Positions 52,628-64,000 of a stretch of DNA of 64,000 nt are shown here, one piece after another. The stretch is taken from positions 3,888,721 to 3,952,720 of the forward strand of contig OZ038321.1 of the NCBI GenBank assembly GCA_964035795.1, given 5' to 3'. This DNA comes from Pterobdella sp. o SKG-2022 (lineage: Eukaryota; Annelida; Clitellata; Hirudinida; Piscicolidae). Position 1 is the first letter of the stretch. Every line of letters begins with the position of its first letter. The position numbers were made by a program, and so were the translations under genes. The notes beneath the pieces are model-generated. The model was given only the letters and a program-made list of their open reading frames with translations, searched no databases and was not told where the DNA came from.

Positions 52628-55600
52628 TTTACGAGTTACACGAATTGGGACTGATAGCATTCGAATCAAAAGACTATTATCATAACTACCTCTTGTTCAA
52701 TGCTACTTTGGCTCGATTTGACGAAGCCGATGATAACGGTTTCAAAAAGTTTGAAGTTTCCAAAGTTAAAACTCTTGGTTTCATGGTCTATTCTCTATAT
52801 CAGGTGATAACGGTTTTTTAATTTCGTTATATTTGTTACTCGTTTTTTTTTCAGATATTTGTATATAGAATAGAATAATCATCTTGAAACAATGATACAA
52901 AGTTATTCTCATTTTATTATTATAATGAGGTACTTTCAAATTGAATTAATTTATTTAATATAATCTTGTATTTGTTCCCATAAAATTTAGAATCAGTGTC
53001 ATTAAGTTTCGTTTCCATTATTGACCAAGTTGAGGATTGATAAAACTAATGAAATATGCTTCATAAGAATGTAAATGAAACTAATAATAAATAATGGAAC
53101 ATAAAAAATCAAGTAAAAAAATATTTCTTCAGTGATGTTTCGATAAGCTTTAGTGTTACAAAAAAAATAATTCACGTTTTTAGCTTTTGAGTTTTTTATC
53201 AATAAATATCTTTTTCTATATAAACACTTTTTTTTCATACATATAATTTTTGTTTTCCTTCAATATCTTTTACATTTCAATCCAACTTTTAAAAACGTCC
53301 ATAACAAGAAAGGTTTGTTGTTATTATAATGATGATGGTGTTTTCTTTCTTTTTTATTTTTGTTGTTTTGTTAAACAATGTACAATTGTAAGCTTTTATC
53401 TCAAGGGAGTCTTATAAACAACTAAAACAATTAACATTGTTAATTTGCCGAACTTTTCCAAAAATAAGTTTTTCCCACTTTTTCTATATTTTCAACTAAT
53501 TTACTTTCTGCTTGTTAAAATTTCACTGTTTTTTATTTGTTTTAGTTTTATTTTTTTTATATTGTTATTACTAATTTTTTTATTTTTATGAAATTTTTCC
53601 ACTTATAGTTACACCCTGGATAAATTGATTTAATACTACAGAGATGGTTTGTTCACAAAATAACTTAACTTAAGGAAAACAATTTGGAAGAATTCAATTG
53701 AATAATATGAATAAACTAAACATATAAAACTTTTAGAATGGAAACAAATATATTTTTTGGTTTTCAAAAAAAAAAACAGAATAGTTTTGAAAAATATTTT
53801 TGGATAAATAGGATACTGAAATTTCAGTCCATAAGCATCATTATCGTCATTTTTCAACATAAAAATTGTGAAAAACTCATTTATGAAAAACTTAATGTAA
53901 TTTTTAAATAAAAAAAAAAAGAATATTAATACAAGAAAAGTAAAAAAAATCGAGAGAAATAATAATAATAATAATAATAATAATCGGCAGCTAGGAAACC
54001 TGTTCAAGGCATATGTGCTGACCTTAGAACTTCTCAAAATCAGTAACAATTTTTTTTTTTCTAATTTTATTTAGCTAATATGTTGCAAATGGAATGTAGT
54101 GTTTTGAAAGTAGGAAACTAATAATGAAAATTATTTTTTTCATATCACAAGCTTGCATTAATTTTTCAACATGAGCACTAATGTAATCCAACTATTTACC
54201 TTCACATAATTTTTAAGGCACTGAGGTGAAAAATTATAGCACGATTAACCAACATAAACCCAACTTCTTACATCCAAGTGATACGACTTATGATACTCTC
54301 AATAGTTGAGTGATACTACTCATATGCTACTAACTGGTTGTCTACATAGAGAAGCGCCCTGTGGAACCAAGCAACTTACAACCCAAACTGCTTTTAGGGG
54401 CGACCTAATGGTCAATTTGTTTTTTTGAATATTTTCGAAAGAATTTAAATTTTTTTTTGATGGAAAGGAATGTACTTAAACTGAGCTTTTTTTATAAAAT
54501 GAAAAATTATTATAAAATTAGAAACATAAATCTAAATCAAATTTTTAAGCTAAAACAATATTTGAAGAATGAATATAATTTCAGAACACTAGTAAGTTTA
54601 TTAAGATACGAAGCTTTTCGTTAACAACGTAACATTTTCAAGTATGAGAAACCGTTTTATTGATATTACTATGGCAACGGATAAAAGGTAATTCCAAACC
54701 CCATAATTATTGCACAAAATATTACCAAAATAATAAAGTGACGTGGACTATAACGTAAATCAGAGATAATAAAAAAAATGAAAATGTGTAAGCAACTCTA
54801 ATAAAATAAGGCCTATTATGTAACACCATTTCTAAATCAAAGTAAATTCCTAATCTTGCAGTGCATGAATGTTGCAAAGATATATCATAAAAGCTATGGA
54901 ATGAGAAGGACTATCATGTAAATTAGAGGCAAAAAAATAAAAAAAATAAGGCATATTATGTAACACCATTTCTAAATAATAATAAAGTCCTTACGTCCTT
55001 ATGGTCATTTAATGTAGGGTTTTGAATTTTAATTAAGAAAGTTTCCCATATCCTCCTTTTTCTCCAATCTTCAGGGGCTCGCATCAAAGTTTTCCACGAG
55101 AATTGATGTGTAGGGTTCTTCGATATGTGTTTTGCTGGTTCAGAAGTTCCTTTCACCGCTTCATGTTCCACCCATCTCACTTCCTCGTTTCTTTTAGTTT
55201 CTCCCAAGTACGTTTCCCCACAACTACATTCCCCTTTGTATATCACATTGTGTACATGCAAAATTTTGTCTTTAAGAGGGAAGAGGGTTCTTATTTTGGA
55301 CATGATTCAGAAGTATGAAAACGTGATGACGTTTTTGGTGAATAAGTTGAATTTATCAATGCACTTGTGTATGTACAACTCATTTTTGGGCAGTAAGGAA
55401 CTTTGAAGTGTAATTTCCTCTGACTTTCAAAGAGCCAGCTTGGGGTCAAACCCTCATCCTTAGGGGTGTCGAATTGTTCAAAAGCAGACATGAAAAACCT
55501 GCCAAGAAAACCAGCACGTTTATATTACGTTTAAATGAGTTGTACATACACAAGTTAACGAAAAGCTACGTATCTTAATAAACTTACTAGTGTTCTGAAA

Positions 55601-58600
55601 AAATCAATAATTTAAGACTTTTTTGATTTGGAGTTTATAGTTTATCAAGTTTTTTTAAGAGTGAAAAATTATATAAATTTTCAATAAGTCAAATAATTGA
55701 AACAAAACAAAGTTTGGAAATAAAAAAAAAACAATATAAAATCAAATATAAGAACTAAACATTTTATTGAATATACATAAATAAGCGCAAAAATTTAATG
55801 ATTTATGTGATAACTGAAGGTAATGTAGTTGATTAATTAAATTTTAAATGGAAATACAAAAATTCCCACACATATGGTTGGGAGCCTTCAAACAATATAG
55901 CATTCAAAGCTACTCTCCACCGGTTTCCTACATTTTTATGATGTTATGTGAAAAAAAATCAGAAATTAATGTTGAAAACACATATTGGAATTTTAATTTT
56001 TAGGCCGAACATAACTCCAAATATATATATATATATATATATTGATTTTCGCCCGAAGAAATAATCACTGTTTATACTAAATACGGAACGTCTTTAACTC
56101 CAAAAAAGCGTTTCAATTTGAATTCATATTCAGACCTATTCAAAAAATGATATAGAATACATTGAAACACAATAATTATAAAAACTGTAAGACACTTCAA
56201 ATATGCAAAATATTGTAGTTCCTAACCTGGTGATGAAACTACATGTATTGAAAAGCTTTGATTAAATGAAATATCTTAAACCAAGAATTTATTTACTATA
56301 GATAGTGATTAATTAATGTATGTAAAACAAGTTCAACAAATGATCAAATCTTTTGGAGTCTAATTACATCATTAAGTTTGCCTATTTGCTAAGCCCTTTG
56401 CAGGGAAATCTCATATTAAGGCTCTGTACAAAGTCAACACAGACGAGTTTACAAAGTTGCCAGTCTGTAACATGAGATTTAAGTTTATATCGAAGCTGCA
56501 TCGAAAAATCTTTAAAATCATTGTCAGTTTACTCAAAAAAAATATCATAATAATAAAAATAATAATAAGAAAAATTATAGAAAACTTTTAATTCCGTTAT
56601 AAAAACATAAAAATTTAAAATTTATTTAAAAATAATAATAAATAAAAAAATAATAGTAGTAATAATAATTATTATATAAAAAATAATAGAATTAAAAAAA
56701 AACAATTTTGTTATAAAATGATAATATTTCAATAAAAATATCATAATAATAATGTGAAAATTAAAAAAAAATATAATAAAAATAAAACAAAAATAGAAAC
56801 ATGAAATAACAAAGCAACTCCATCATAACTCACTTTCTATTCTTAGGTTTAAAAAAATTTTCTTGTTTAAAAAGAATATCTCATGATTGTAATAACAGTG
56901 GTCATTTGATTTGAGGTTTTAAATTTTATATTTAAACATATCAAAACTTTTAATCCAGGATTTCGTTATTAATACACAATTTTAATTTTTAATATTCATT
57001 TAGGTAAAAAAAACTGGAAAAAAATTACGTTACTAAAATAATAATTTCTATATTTAAAACATAGATAAGATGGCAAACATAATTAACAACCCTCCATAAT
57101 ACATCTTCCATAAACATTTATAAACTAGAGACAAATCTATCATGTGCTACCTCATTATTTTTGTTTTTTTTGTTATCTTTAATTTTTTATTATTATTGTT
57201 ATCCATACTAATTTAAATCCATCACGTTTTAAATTTTAGAAACTAATGATCCTAACGACACAAACACTGGAACCTTATGGTACTAAAAAACGACTTAAAA
57301 AGTGTTATCGTTGGATTGAAAAAGGGACAACAGAAGTTATAAACGTGACAATTTTACCCAAAGCGAGCTGCAATTACATTCCAAGAGATTTTTTCACGTC
57401 ATTCTTGAAGGAGCTGACCTCAATCATTTGAATCAAGAGTGATGAAACTCAGTCTATAGTAAAAAAGAAGTTACTTCGCCATGAAACAGATTGAAAAGTA
57501 GAGCTGGAGTTTTGTTTCCCGCAGATGTGACCGTAATCTCAACGTTTATGAAATAGATGGAAACATATACGGAACATGCAGACAGACAAAATACAGGCCC
57601 TCCAAAAGTAGCAGGAAAGATGGAACACCTTTGACCTAGTTTTTTAGTGACGAACATGATCGTTGTAGATGTGGTGAAACAATAGTAACTAGTGGTCATT
57701 CGAGTAATCTTCAGATTTTCCGCTCATGCGCCGTTTCAACAGACAGATGGTGTTTTTTTCAGACCAAAGAGGGGTGTCAGGAAAGTTTCAAATGGTGCCT
57801 AAGCCACTGCGGTCAAATTGGCAATGCAAATGTAATGGTAAAGAAAGAAACTTATAAAAATCGAAGCCAAGTAAAACTTTACTATAAACATTTGTGAGTT
57901 GATAACAGTAAACTTAACTAAGCCAACGACGCGATTCTCAATAGGAAAGAACAGGTCACACTGAGTTCTAAAACTAGTGCACACCACAGAACACTTGTTG
58001 TGGCGAAACAATAATGAAAATCATATATTAAAAAATGAATTATAAAAATAAAACAAAAAATAACATAATAAAATGAGTAGATTAAAAAAAACAACATAAG
58101 ATGGAACAGTGGAGACAGCGTGGAGAAACAAGGAGAGATTGGAGGAGGAGTTGAAGGAGATGGATGTGGACACAAACAGACGGGAGAGTGTCAGAAGGGT
58201 TGAGAGACCATTAAGAGGGTTATAATATTTCATGATGTATATAAAATAGCTTATCAAAAAACCGTACATGTCAAAGCTTGCTCGCATTTTTAAAAAATTC
58301 AGAAGTTATTTGTTTTTGTAAACTATCAAATATGGAAGTGAAAAGGTACAAAACTAAACAATCTTTATAAATGTTGTAAACAAAAATAATTTAAAGATGA
58401 AAAATTCAAAAATGACAAAAAATATTAAAAGTGAGAATGAACTTTTTAAACTGGAAGAAACTCAAAAGTGAAGTTAAAGTGAAAAATTGGAAAAAAAAGT
58501 GAGAAGTAAACAATTTGAAATATTGGGAATATTCAAATTCGAAGACGAATTTTAAAATTGAAATTTCAATAAAATATTCAAAATTGAGAAAATAAATTAA

Positions 58601-61600
58601 ATACAACAATTTGACAATTAAAAACTTTAATGAGAACTTTCAAAACAGAAATATCCTTTTAAATAAGTTAGAAATAAACAAGTCAAAAACAAACAAGTTG
58701 AAAAGTAAAAAAGTTAAGTGAAAATTTCGAATGAATATAATTTTTTTTCAATTCATTAACTTTCAAGAATTCAACTTTGGAAACAATATAGTTACTATGC
58801 AATAAAATTAAATATTAAAATTTTTAAAACAAAAACGTTGACCCGAAATAATCAAGCAAAAATATAAATGAAAAAATGCTTAATTATTTATGAAATTTAT
58901 CCAAAAATTCAAAATTATATATAAATATATTTGAAACGCTTGAAGTTGCATATATAATATAATACAAAACTACTTGTAAAAAATATGACTACTAATCTCC
59001 AATGCTTCCGTCAGAATGAAGTTACAACCTCAAATTTTTCTATTCAAACTAGACTTTTGTAACTTTACGAATTATTGGTTTTTTAATGTTTTATCCAGAT
59101 TTTGCTAAATTTCTTACAACCGAAAAATTCAAACGAAAGGATCCAATGACGTAAGACGTTTACGTCGGCATAGAAAAAAATATTTAGAATAAAAATTAAT
59201 TTGAAAAAATAAATAATGATTTCAATTTATTTCAAATTAATTAATATCAAAATAAATAATCTTGAATAATGCAAAAAATCAAGAAATTTAAAATTTAGCT
59301 TTTATAATTAAGAATTTCTATTAAGCTTAGTTTCAAAAAATTACAAACACTGTGTTCGCTTGCTTTATTAAATTCAATTAGTCGAAATATAAAATCAAAA
59401 TCAATTTCTCATATAATATTGCACAGCTTCAAGAAGGAAGGAGGGTTTTCTGAATACGAGAAGCTATGCAGAGGTGAAACAATCCCGGTTAGACCTCTCT
59501 TGTTCACTTTTATATGTATTACAGTAGTTTTAATTGTATCATTACTTATGATGCATGTTATCTCTATAGTTGAACTTATATTGTTCTCTTTCATACATAT
59601 AAAAAAATTAACTCTTTGAAACATGCTATGTCGCTTTTTTCTTCGAATTTTATTCAAGTTTTTGATCAAAAAAAAATAGATACCTTGAAAAATTCAATCT
59701 AATGCTTTGAACTCATAGAAAATTGTCTTTTTGCTGAAAGAATGAACTAATATGCAATCCTCTCAGTCTTTTAGCATATTATCATCTGTATTGAGCACTT
59801 CAGCAACTTTTTATTGCTATATTAGTTCACATTATCCTTATAACCATTTATACCACATTTAACGATAGCTATTTCCTGTTAATAAATCAGCATATTCAAC
59901 ATGTTCCAACATAGTAAAGCTTCCAACCAATCAGAACACAGAAAATCTGAAACTAGGTCACTGCTACTACAGTCGCCATCATCCCATCTTTTACCTCAAG
60001 CCATTGAAAAGTGAACTTCTGTCAAAATCGCTCGCCATCTCCATCCATCATGACGTCATCAGAAATAAAAGAGCCAATCATATCATCCACCTGGCTAATC
60101 CTAAGGTGAGTCATTAACTGCATGTGTTTTATTGTATTGAGGTCTATTTTATTCCAATGTTATTTTGTCGGGGTATATATTGATTTAATGTATTACATTA
60201 TATTGAAGCACAATGTAATTTAATATATTTTGTTGTATTTCATTCTAATGTACTGTATTGAGACATTTTGAATTTTTATGTATTGTATTGTATTGAGGTA
60301 TTTGTATTCTTATGTATTATATTGATTAGTATTAATATTTATTGCATTGAAGTATTTGTATTACATGCATTATATGGATTTGTATTGCATTTTTTTAGAT
60401 TGTCTTGTATCGTATTTTTTTTCTGTCTTAAACTGTTTAGTGAATGGAAGAAATACCAAAAACTAGTAATGCTTCTTGATTCTAATAATGAATGGAAAAA
60501 AAGGAAAAATCTATCAATGGTAGCCATGCGAAAAATGAACAAAATATGGACGTCAAACATAGTAAGACCGAGAAAGGTAAGAATCTATAAAGCATATATC
60601 CAATCAGTTATGCTTTTTGGCTGCAGCACTTGGTCGATGAACATAGAAATGGAAAGATCAATAGACAGCTTTAACAAAGCAATGGTGAGACACGCATGTG
60701 GTATCTTCTGGCCCAAACACATGTCTATAGAAGAAACGTTCTCAAAGAACCAGCAAAATGTGAAGTAAAAAAACGACGCTGGCAGATGCTAGGCCACATT
60801 TTGCGTATGAACGATCATGTTCCGGCAAAAAAAAGCAGCCATTGATGCCATTAAAACCAAAAAAAAACGAGAAAAACCAAAAACCAGCCTACTTACCACA
60901 TCAAAGATGACTTGAAACGTCATTCCCTTTCAATAGAAGAGGCAACCAAACTTGCAAAAGACAGGGAATCGTGGAAGTTGGAGGAAAGCCGTGCTTCGGC
61001 GAACAAAAAACTCTAACTATTGAATCAACATTCACTTTTTAGTGCTTTTTTGTGAACCCTTATAAATAAAAATAAATAAATTTTTTAGTATTGTCTTGTA
61101 TATTATTGTATTGCATTGCATTATACTGTATTCTATTGTATTTTATATCAACCACACAGCTGACCAGAGCCACAGTACAAGACTCCCTGACAGGCGACCC
61201 TTTGGTCACTGATTACAGAGTTGGGAAAAAGTTTGTTCACTCATGTTTTTTTGTATTATTTCACATATATGATAGTAAATAATGGGAATAGCTATAACGA
61301 ACAAATATTATAAATTGAATATCAATTAGTTGAATAAGTGTGGTTAGTTGCTCCAAAGTTATAGTAGTATTGGAAACATAGAAAAACTTTTCAATTGAGT
61401 AGATTGTATTTATAAGTAAATTGCTATTGGATGATAAATATTAGTTTAGGCTTTTCTTAAAAGTTGAAAAACATCATAGTACAACATAGTGCTACTAGTA
61501 AAACACATAGTAACACCAGTTAAACACTGCAGTGCCTGGCTTACAGACGATGACATAGTGATCCAACGATCATCTCTCCTCACAGCTGCCTTCACCAATC

Positions 61601-61629
61601 TCACACTGTCTACTGCGGAGGAATGGCAG
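52628..61629 (+). CDS. P4HA: Prolyl 4-hydroxylase alpha subunit, internal seven exons
   Basis: Fe(II)/2-oxoglutarate enzyme of the ER that hydroxylates collagen prolines with PDI as partner. Exons: 52628-52803, 56404-56455, 58110-58218, 59427-59487, 59935-60105, 61160-61230, 61533-61629; phases chain 1-0, 0-1, 1-2, 2-0, 0-0, 0-2, 2-0. Exon 1 encodes the peptide-binding TPR-like block YELHELGLIAFESKDYYHNY ending MVYSLYQ. Exons 2 and 3 (GNLILRLCTKSTQ; RNKERLEEELKEM) are weaker. Exon 4 has EYEKLCRGETIP. Exon 5 has HCYYSRHHPIFYLKPLKSEL and ISIHHDVI. Exon 6 has LTRATVQDSLTGDPLVTDYR. Exon 7 has AWLTDDDIVIQRSS and LSTAEEWQ. The N-terminal coiled-coil exons are absent (gap or PLE side), and the catalytic HxD...H part would lie past the right edge. 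Introns are loaded with mobile elements. Confidence 0.88.
52804..54344. other. P4HA intron 1, left part
   Basis: AT-rich. It contains an (AAT)n run at 53959-53984 beside tcggcagctaggaaacctgt, which could be the tail of a small retroelement; no gene. Confidence 0.55.
54345..54418 (+). mobile_element. tRNA-derived SINE, tail fragment, opposite strand
   Basis: gaagcgccctgtggaaccaa then gcaacttacaacccaaact and ggggcgacctaatggtcaat. This is the SINE tail in plus orientation, unlike the other copies. Head absent. Confidence 0.75.
54581..55598 (-). mobile_element. Penelope-like element fragment with 45-bp terminal inverted repeats
   Basis: Left arm 54581-54625 starts tcagaacactagtaagttta and ends ttttcgttaac. 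Right arm 55554-55598 is its inverted copy with one mismatch in 45. The interior is a 5'-truncated PLE on the minus strand (next entry). PLEs are known to carry terminal repeats in direct or inverted orientation, which fits. A second inverted pair of 23 bp (55363-55385 and 55533-55555) shows that the segment beside the right arm is an inverted copy of internal PLE sequence. Confidence 0.8.
54956..55480 (-). pseudogene. PLE C-terminal GIY-YIG endonuclease region
   Basis: The minus strand reads, after a linker in broken frames (ESQRKLHFKVPYCPK..., RTLFPLKDKILHVHN), the endonuclease start NVIYKGECSCGETYLGETKR, then WVEHEAVKGTSEPAKHISKN and HQFSWKTL. The Cys pair before YLGET is the PLE version of the GIY-YIG fold. 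No RT part is present, and a frame change separates linker and endonuclease. Confidence 0.85.
55599..57245. other. P4HA introns 1-2, AT-rich
   Basis: Contains P4HA exon 2 (56404-56455), an (AT) run near 56020-56042 and A-rich low-complexity DNA. No other gene seen. Confidence 0.6.
57246..57898 (+). pseudogene. Coding-like, Cys-rich region of unknown origin in a P4HA intron
   Basis: Plus strand. A first frame reads MILTTQTLEPYGTKKRLKKC to TSFLKELTSII (57246-57431). Then, in another frame, CDRNLNVYEIDGNIYGTCRQ with TKYRPSKSSRKDGTPLT and a TAG. Then, in the same frame, FFSDEHDRCRCGETIVTSGH through CFFQTKEGCQESFKWCLSHC to a TGA. Codon use and amino-acid variety look coding over about 600 bp, with Cys-rich spacing in the last part. 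The stop and frame change imply either a decayed gene or element, or unrecognised introns (tttcccgcag at 57524 and tttttag at 57647 are acceptor-like). I recognise no family. Confidence 0.4.
60115..60420 (+). repeat. Degenerate GTATT-type tract, left part
   Basis: Drifting tgtattgtattgagg/atttgtattc units in P4HA intron 5. The same motif resumes at 61080, on the far side of a LINE fragment. Confidence 0.7.
60430..61075 (+). mobile_element. Non-LTR retrotransposon ORF2 C-terminal fragment
   Basis: Plus strand, in P4HA intron 5. It reads RKMNKIWTSNIVRPRKVRIY, then QSVMLFGCSTWSMNIEMERS, then FNKAMVRHACGIFWP. After frame shifts it continues RRWQMLGHILRMNDHVPAKK, then DDLKRHSLSIEEATKLAKDR and ESWK, then a stop and a short aaataaaaataaataaa tail. 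This is the usual order for the tail of RTE-type and related LINE ORF2s (K..IRLY...LLYG.E.W; LGH..RM; A.DR..W). At least two frameshifts; dead. Confidence 0.8.
61080..61150 (+). repeat. Degenerate GTATT-type tract, right part
   Basis: tattgtcttgtatattattg and related units ending 10 bp before P4HA exon 6. It appears to be the continuation of 60115-60420, split by the LINE insertion. Confidence 0.7.
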
Positions 61630-61850
61630 GTGGGATGCTGGTTATGATTGTTATGGGTTGTAATTAATAATTACCATTGTTATTGTTTTTATAGAGTTTT
61701 ATTAAAAATTGTTGTTGTTATCATTCTCATGATTATTTGTAAAGAATTATTTAAATTTTTCTATAAATTGTTATTAATAATTGTTGATTTTGATATGATA
61801 TTTAATAGAAAAAAACTTGCCGATATACCAAAAATATCATGAAAAAAAAT
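61630..61850. other. P4HA intron after exon 7
   Basis: T/A-rich intron between P4HA exon 7 and the LINE tail; nothing else. Confidence 0.6.
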
Positions 61851-64000
61851 TTATTATTATTATTATTATTATTAAGATTTTTATAGCGCACAGTTATCAA
61901 TTCAAGATTGCTTCAGAGGTGCTCAAGGTTTGTAAGAGGTTATGACTGGGGATGTTTATGGTATAAGTGAGTTTTTAAAAGTTTGCGAAAGTTCATGAAA
62001 GAAGGCGATGAGCGCAAGTTAGAAGGAAGTGAATTTCACAGACGTGGAGCCTGGTGAGAAAAAGAGCGACTAGTAAACAAGCCTGAAGAAACAAGTTGAT
62101 GAAGCTGGAGACCAGAGTGCAAGAATCTGAGTGGTTGACGTGTGTGTCTGATTGACAAAAGATCAAAAAGATAAGCAGGTTGTTCAAGCTTGAGAGTGCA
62201 TGCAATGAGCCAAAGTAATTTAAACTTACATCTTTGGGAGACAGGTAACCAGTGCAAACGATCAAGACAGTCGCTGGAAGAACTGAAATAATCAGCTTGA
62301 AGAACCGTCTTGGCCGCGTGGTTTTGGAGGGCTTGAAGTTTGCATAAAAGATAGTTTGGCCGACCGCAAAGGAGAGAATTACAGTAGTCCAATCTGGAAA
62401 GAACTAGTGAGATAAAGAGGGTATTAGCAGTGGAAAGAGGTAAGAATTTGCCTACTTGTTTTATGGCATAGATATGGAAATTGGAAAATTGGATTATTTG
62501 AGAAATAAAGTGAGCAAAGTTCAAATTTGAATCTAAGGTGACACCTAAGATTTTGAGCTTGGAAGATATAGGAAGTGTGGTGCCGTCAAGGGTTACCACA
62601 GAAGAGAGATTGTATTTTACTAAAAGACGAGAGCTGCCGACAAACATCACCTCACTCTTAGTAGAGTTTAGTTTCAGTTGGCTTTGGAAAAACCAGGAGT
62701 TTAGAGCGAAAAGACAACTGGATAATTTAAGGAGAGTGGGGCTAGGATCTGGGTGAGAGACTCCGGTGAAAAGAGTGATGTCATCAGCGAACTGGTGAAA
62801 AAGCAAGTCGTGCTGTACAATAATGCTACACATGGGTGATATATGAAGAGAGAAGAAGATTGGTCCCAGAACGGAGCCCTGCGGCACGCCTGAGTTGAGT
62901 GTTGTAAGAGAAGAAAAGAAATTGTCCATTTTAACGAACTGAGAACGTTGAAAGAAGTAAGAGCGAAACCAAGAAAGAGCAAGGTCAGAAATATCGAAGT
63001 GTCTATTCAAAATATCAATTAAGATATTGTGATCAAGAGTGTCAAAAGCAGCAGAAAGGTCTAGCGAAACCAAAACGGCCGCATGTCCAGTAGCGCAGAT
63101 GTTGCGAAGACTGTCAGTGATGCGTAAGAGTGTGGTTTCTGTTGAGTGGTGCTTGCGATATGCTGATTGGAAAGGATTAAAATTAGGAGATAATAAAAAG
63201 TGAGAAGTTATTCTGGAATGAACGAGTCTTTCGGTAATTTTTGAAATGGTGCTCAAGTTAGAAATAGGGTGGTAGTTCGAAGGAATGGTAGGGTCCAATT
63301 GCCTTTCTTAAGCAAAGGGAGAACTTGTGCTGTTTTAAAGGAGGCGGGGAATATTGCTTGTGAAAAAGACAAGTTGGTAAGTTTGGAAATTATTGGAGCA
63401 GAGGTGAGAAAAACGTTTTTAAGTGGATGTGGGATTAAGTCTAATGGAGAAGATTTGTTGGGTAAAGAGCGAATTAGCCTACTCACTTCTTTAATACTGA
63501 CAAATAAAAAATAACAGAGTGGTGTTCGATTGTTTGGTAGAATAGGGTCTGTGCAGCGCAAAATGGACGTTGGCAAAGATTTGTGAATAAGAGCGATTTT
63601 CTCTTTAAAAAAGCTACTAAAGGTATTCACAAGATTGATAGCTTTTAAAGAGCTGCGTGGCGGAGAAGGAGGAAATCTATGTAGGATGGAGTTGGCAGTT
63701 TTCCAAAAAACTTTCGAGTTTGGTTTGACGGATGGAAGCACGTTGTTAAAATAATCAGCACGGGATTTAAAGATAAGAGCGCGAGCAGTCTTACGAGATT
63801 CCTTGAGGGCAGCAAGAAGACTGGCTGCAACTGGCTTGGATGACCTTAACAACAAGGAAATTTTTCTCTCAGGTTTTCGTCTTTTTTTTTTGGCGGCAAT
63901 GGTGTCAGTGGATAGCTTGTGCTGGGAGTGACTGCTGGGGCGAAAGATGTGGGTGCGAAAAGGGGCGTGGTGATCGATAAGTGATTGAAAAGAGTTGTTC
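61851..64000 (-). mobile_element. CR1/L2-like LINE, 3' portion, running off the right edge
   Basis: Minus strand. Frame 63855-63253 covers the region before the RT (linker and start of RT, ending VLPLLKKGN). After a one-base frame change, frame 63298-62036 gives the RT: SNYHPISNLSTISKITERLV, motif A LVSLDLSAAFDTLDH, motif B SGVPQGSVLGPIFF, motif C HQFADDITLF, then NSTKSEVMFVG, LKILGVTLDS and LHWLPVSQRCKFKLLW. The frame ends at TGA where the family has Trp (RL*NSLP..LRSS), about 35 codons early. The 3' end is gcgctataaaaatcttaata with a (TAA)n tail at 61874-61851, typical of this LINE group. The endonuclease lies past 64000. Two lesions make it inactive unless they are sequencing errors. Confidence 0.9.

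Noticed and set aside
60268..60430. Phe/Ile/Val-rich ORF start upstream of the LINE fragment
   Set aside because: This part of the frame is translated GTATT-type repeat. Only the sequence from about 60430 has LINE motifs.

Overview
The window is AT-rich animal nuclear DNA. Coding exons are short and GC-richer, GT/AG introns run from 58 bp to several kb, and the mobile elements are of animal type: CR1/L2-like LINEs, Penelope-like elements (PLEs) with a GIY-YIG domain, and a tRNA-derived SINE. The standard genetic code fits every gene. I cannot name the species; an invertebrate with a repeat-rich genome is likely. Two 200-N blocks (28601-28800 and 49443-49642) look like scaffold gaps of unknown true size.

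Left part (1-35 kb): mostly AT-rich intergenic or intronic DNA. Three phase-compatible exons of an alpha carbonic anhydrase lie on the minus strand (6014-5938, 2202-2127, 1430-1353), and its 3' part lies off the left edge. A further minus-strand exon (13835-13739) may be its 5' exon, but an alternative partner exists at 12189-12123. The rest is microsatellites (a 313-bp TG array and two perfect GTA arrays of 2.1 and 1.2 kb), LINE remnants, and an element with terminal inverted repeats at 31296-31870.

Right part (35-64 kb): a gene cluster. MMADHC (cobalamin trafficking, +, 35245-36112) faces a complete five-exon CNNM-family metal transporter (-, 41422-36795). CNNM is head-to-head with an insulin-degrading-enzyme gene (IDE, +, twelve exons, 41879-49318). 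IDE stops after about 434 codons at the second gap. Past the gap come a Penelope-like element and a 1.8-kb perfect CTA array. Then seven phase-consistent exons of a prolyl 4-hydroxylase alpha subunit follow (P4HA, +, 52628-61629), lacking both the N-terminal exons and the catalytic C-terminus. A CR1/L2-like LINE (-) fills the window from 61.85 kb to the right edge.

The genes are unrelated housekeeping genes (B12 metabolism, Mg2+ homeostasis, peptide degradation, collagen hydroxylation, CO2 hydration). Most interest lies in the repeats. These are three kilobase-scale arrays of one trinucleotide, one of which forms the upstream side of a P4HA splice acceptor. There is also a tRNA-derived SINE family with at least six copies, and a ~45-bp terminal inverted repeat that brackets two elements with different interiors and whose core recurs in small foldback elements.
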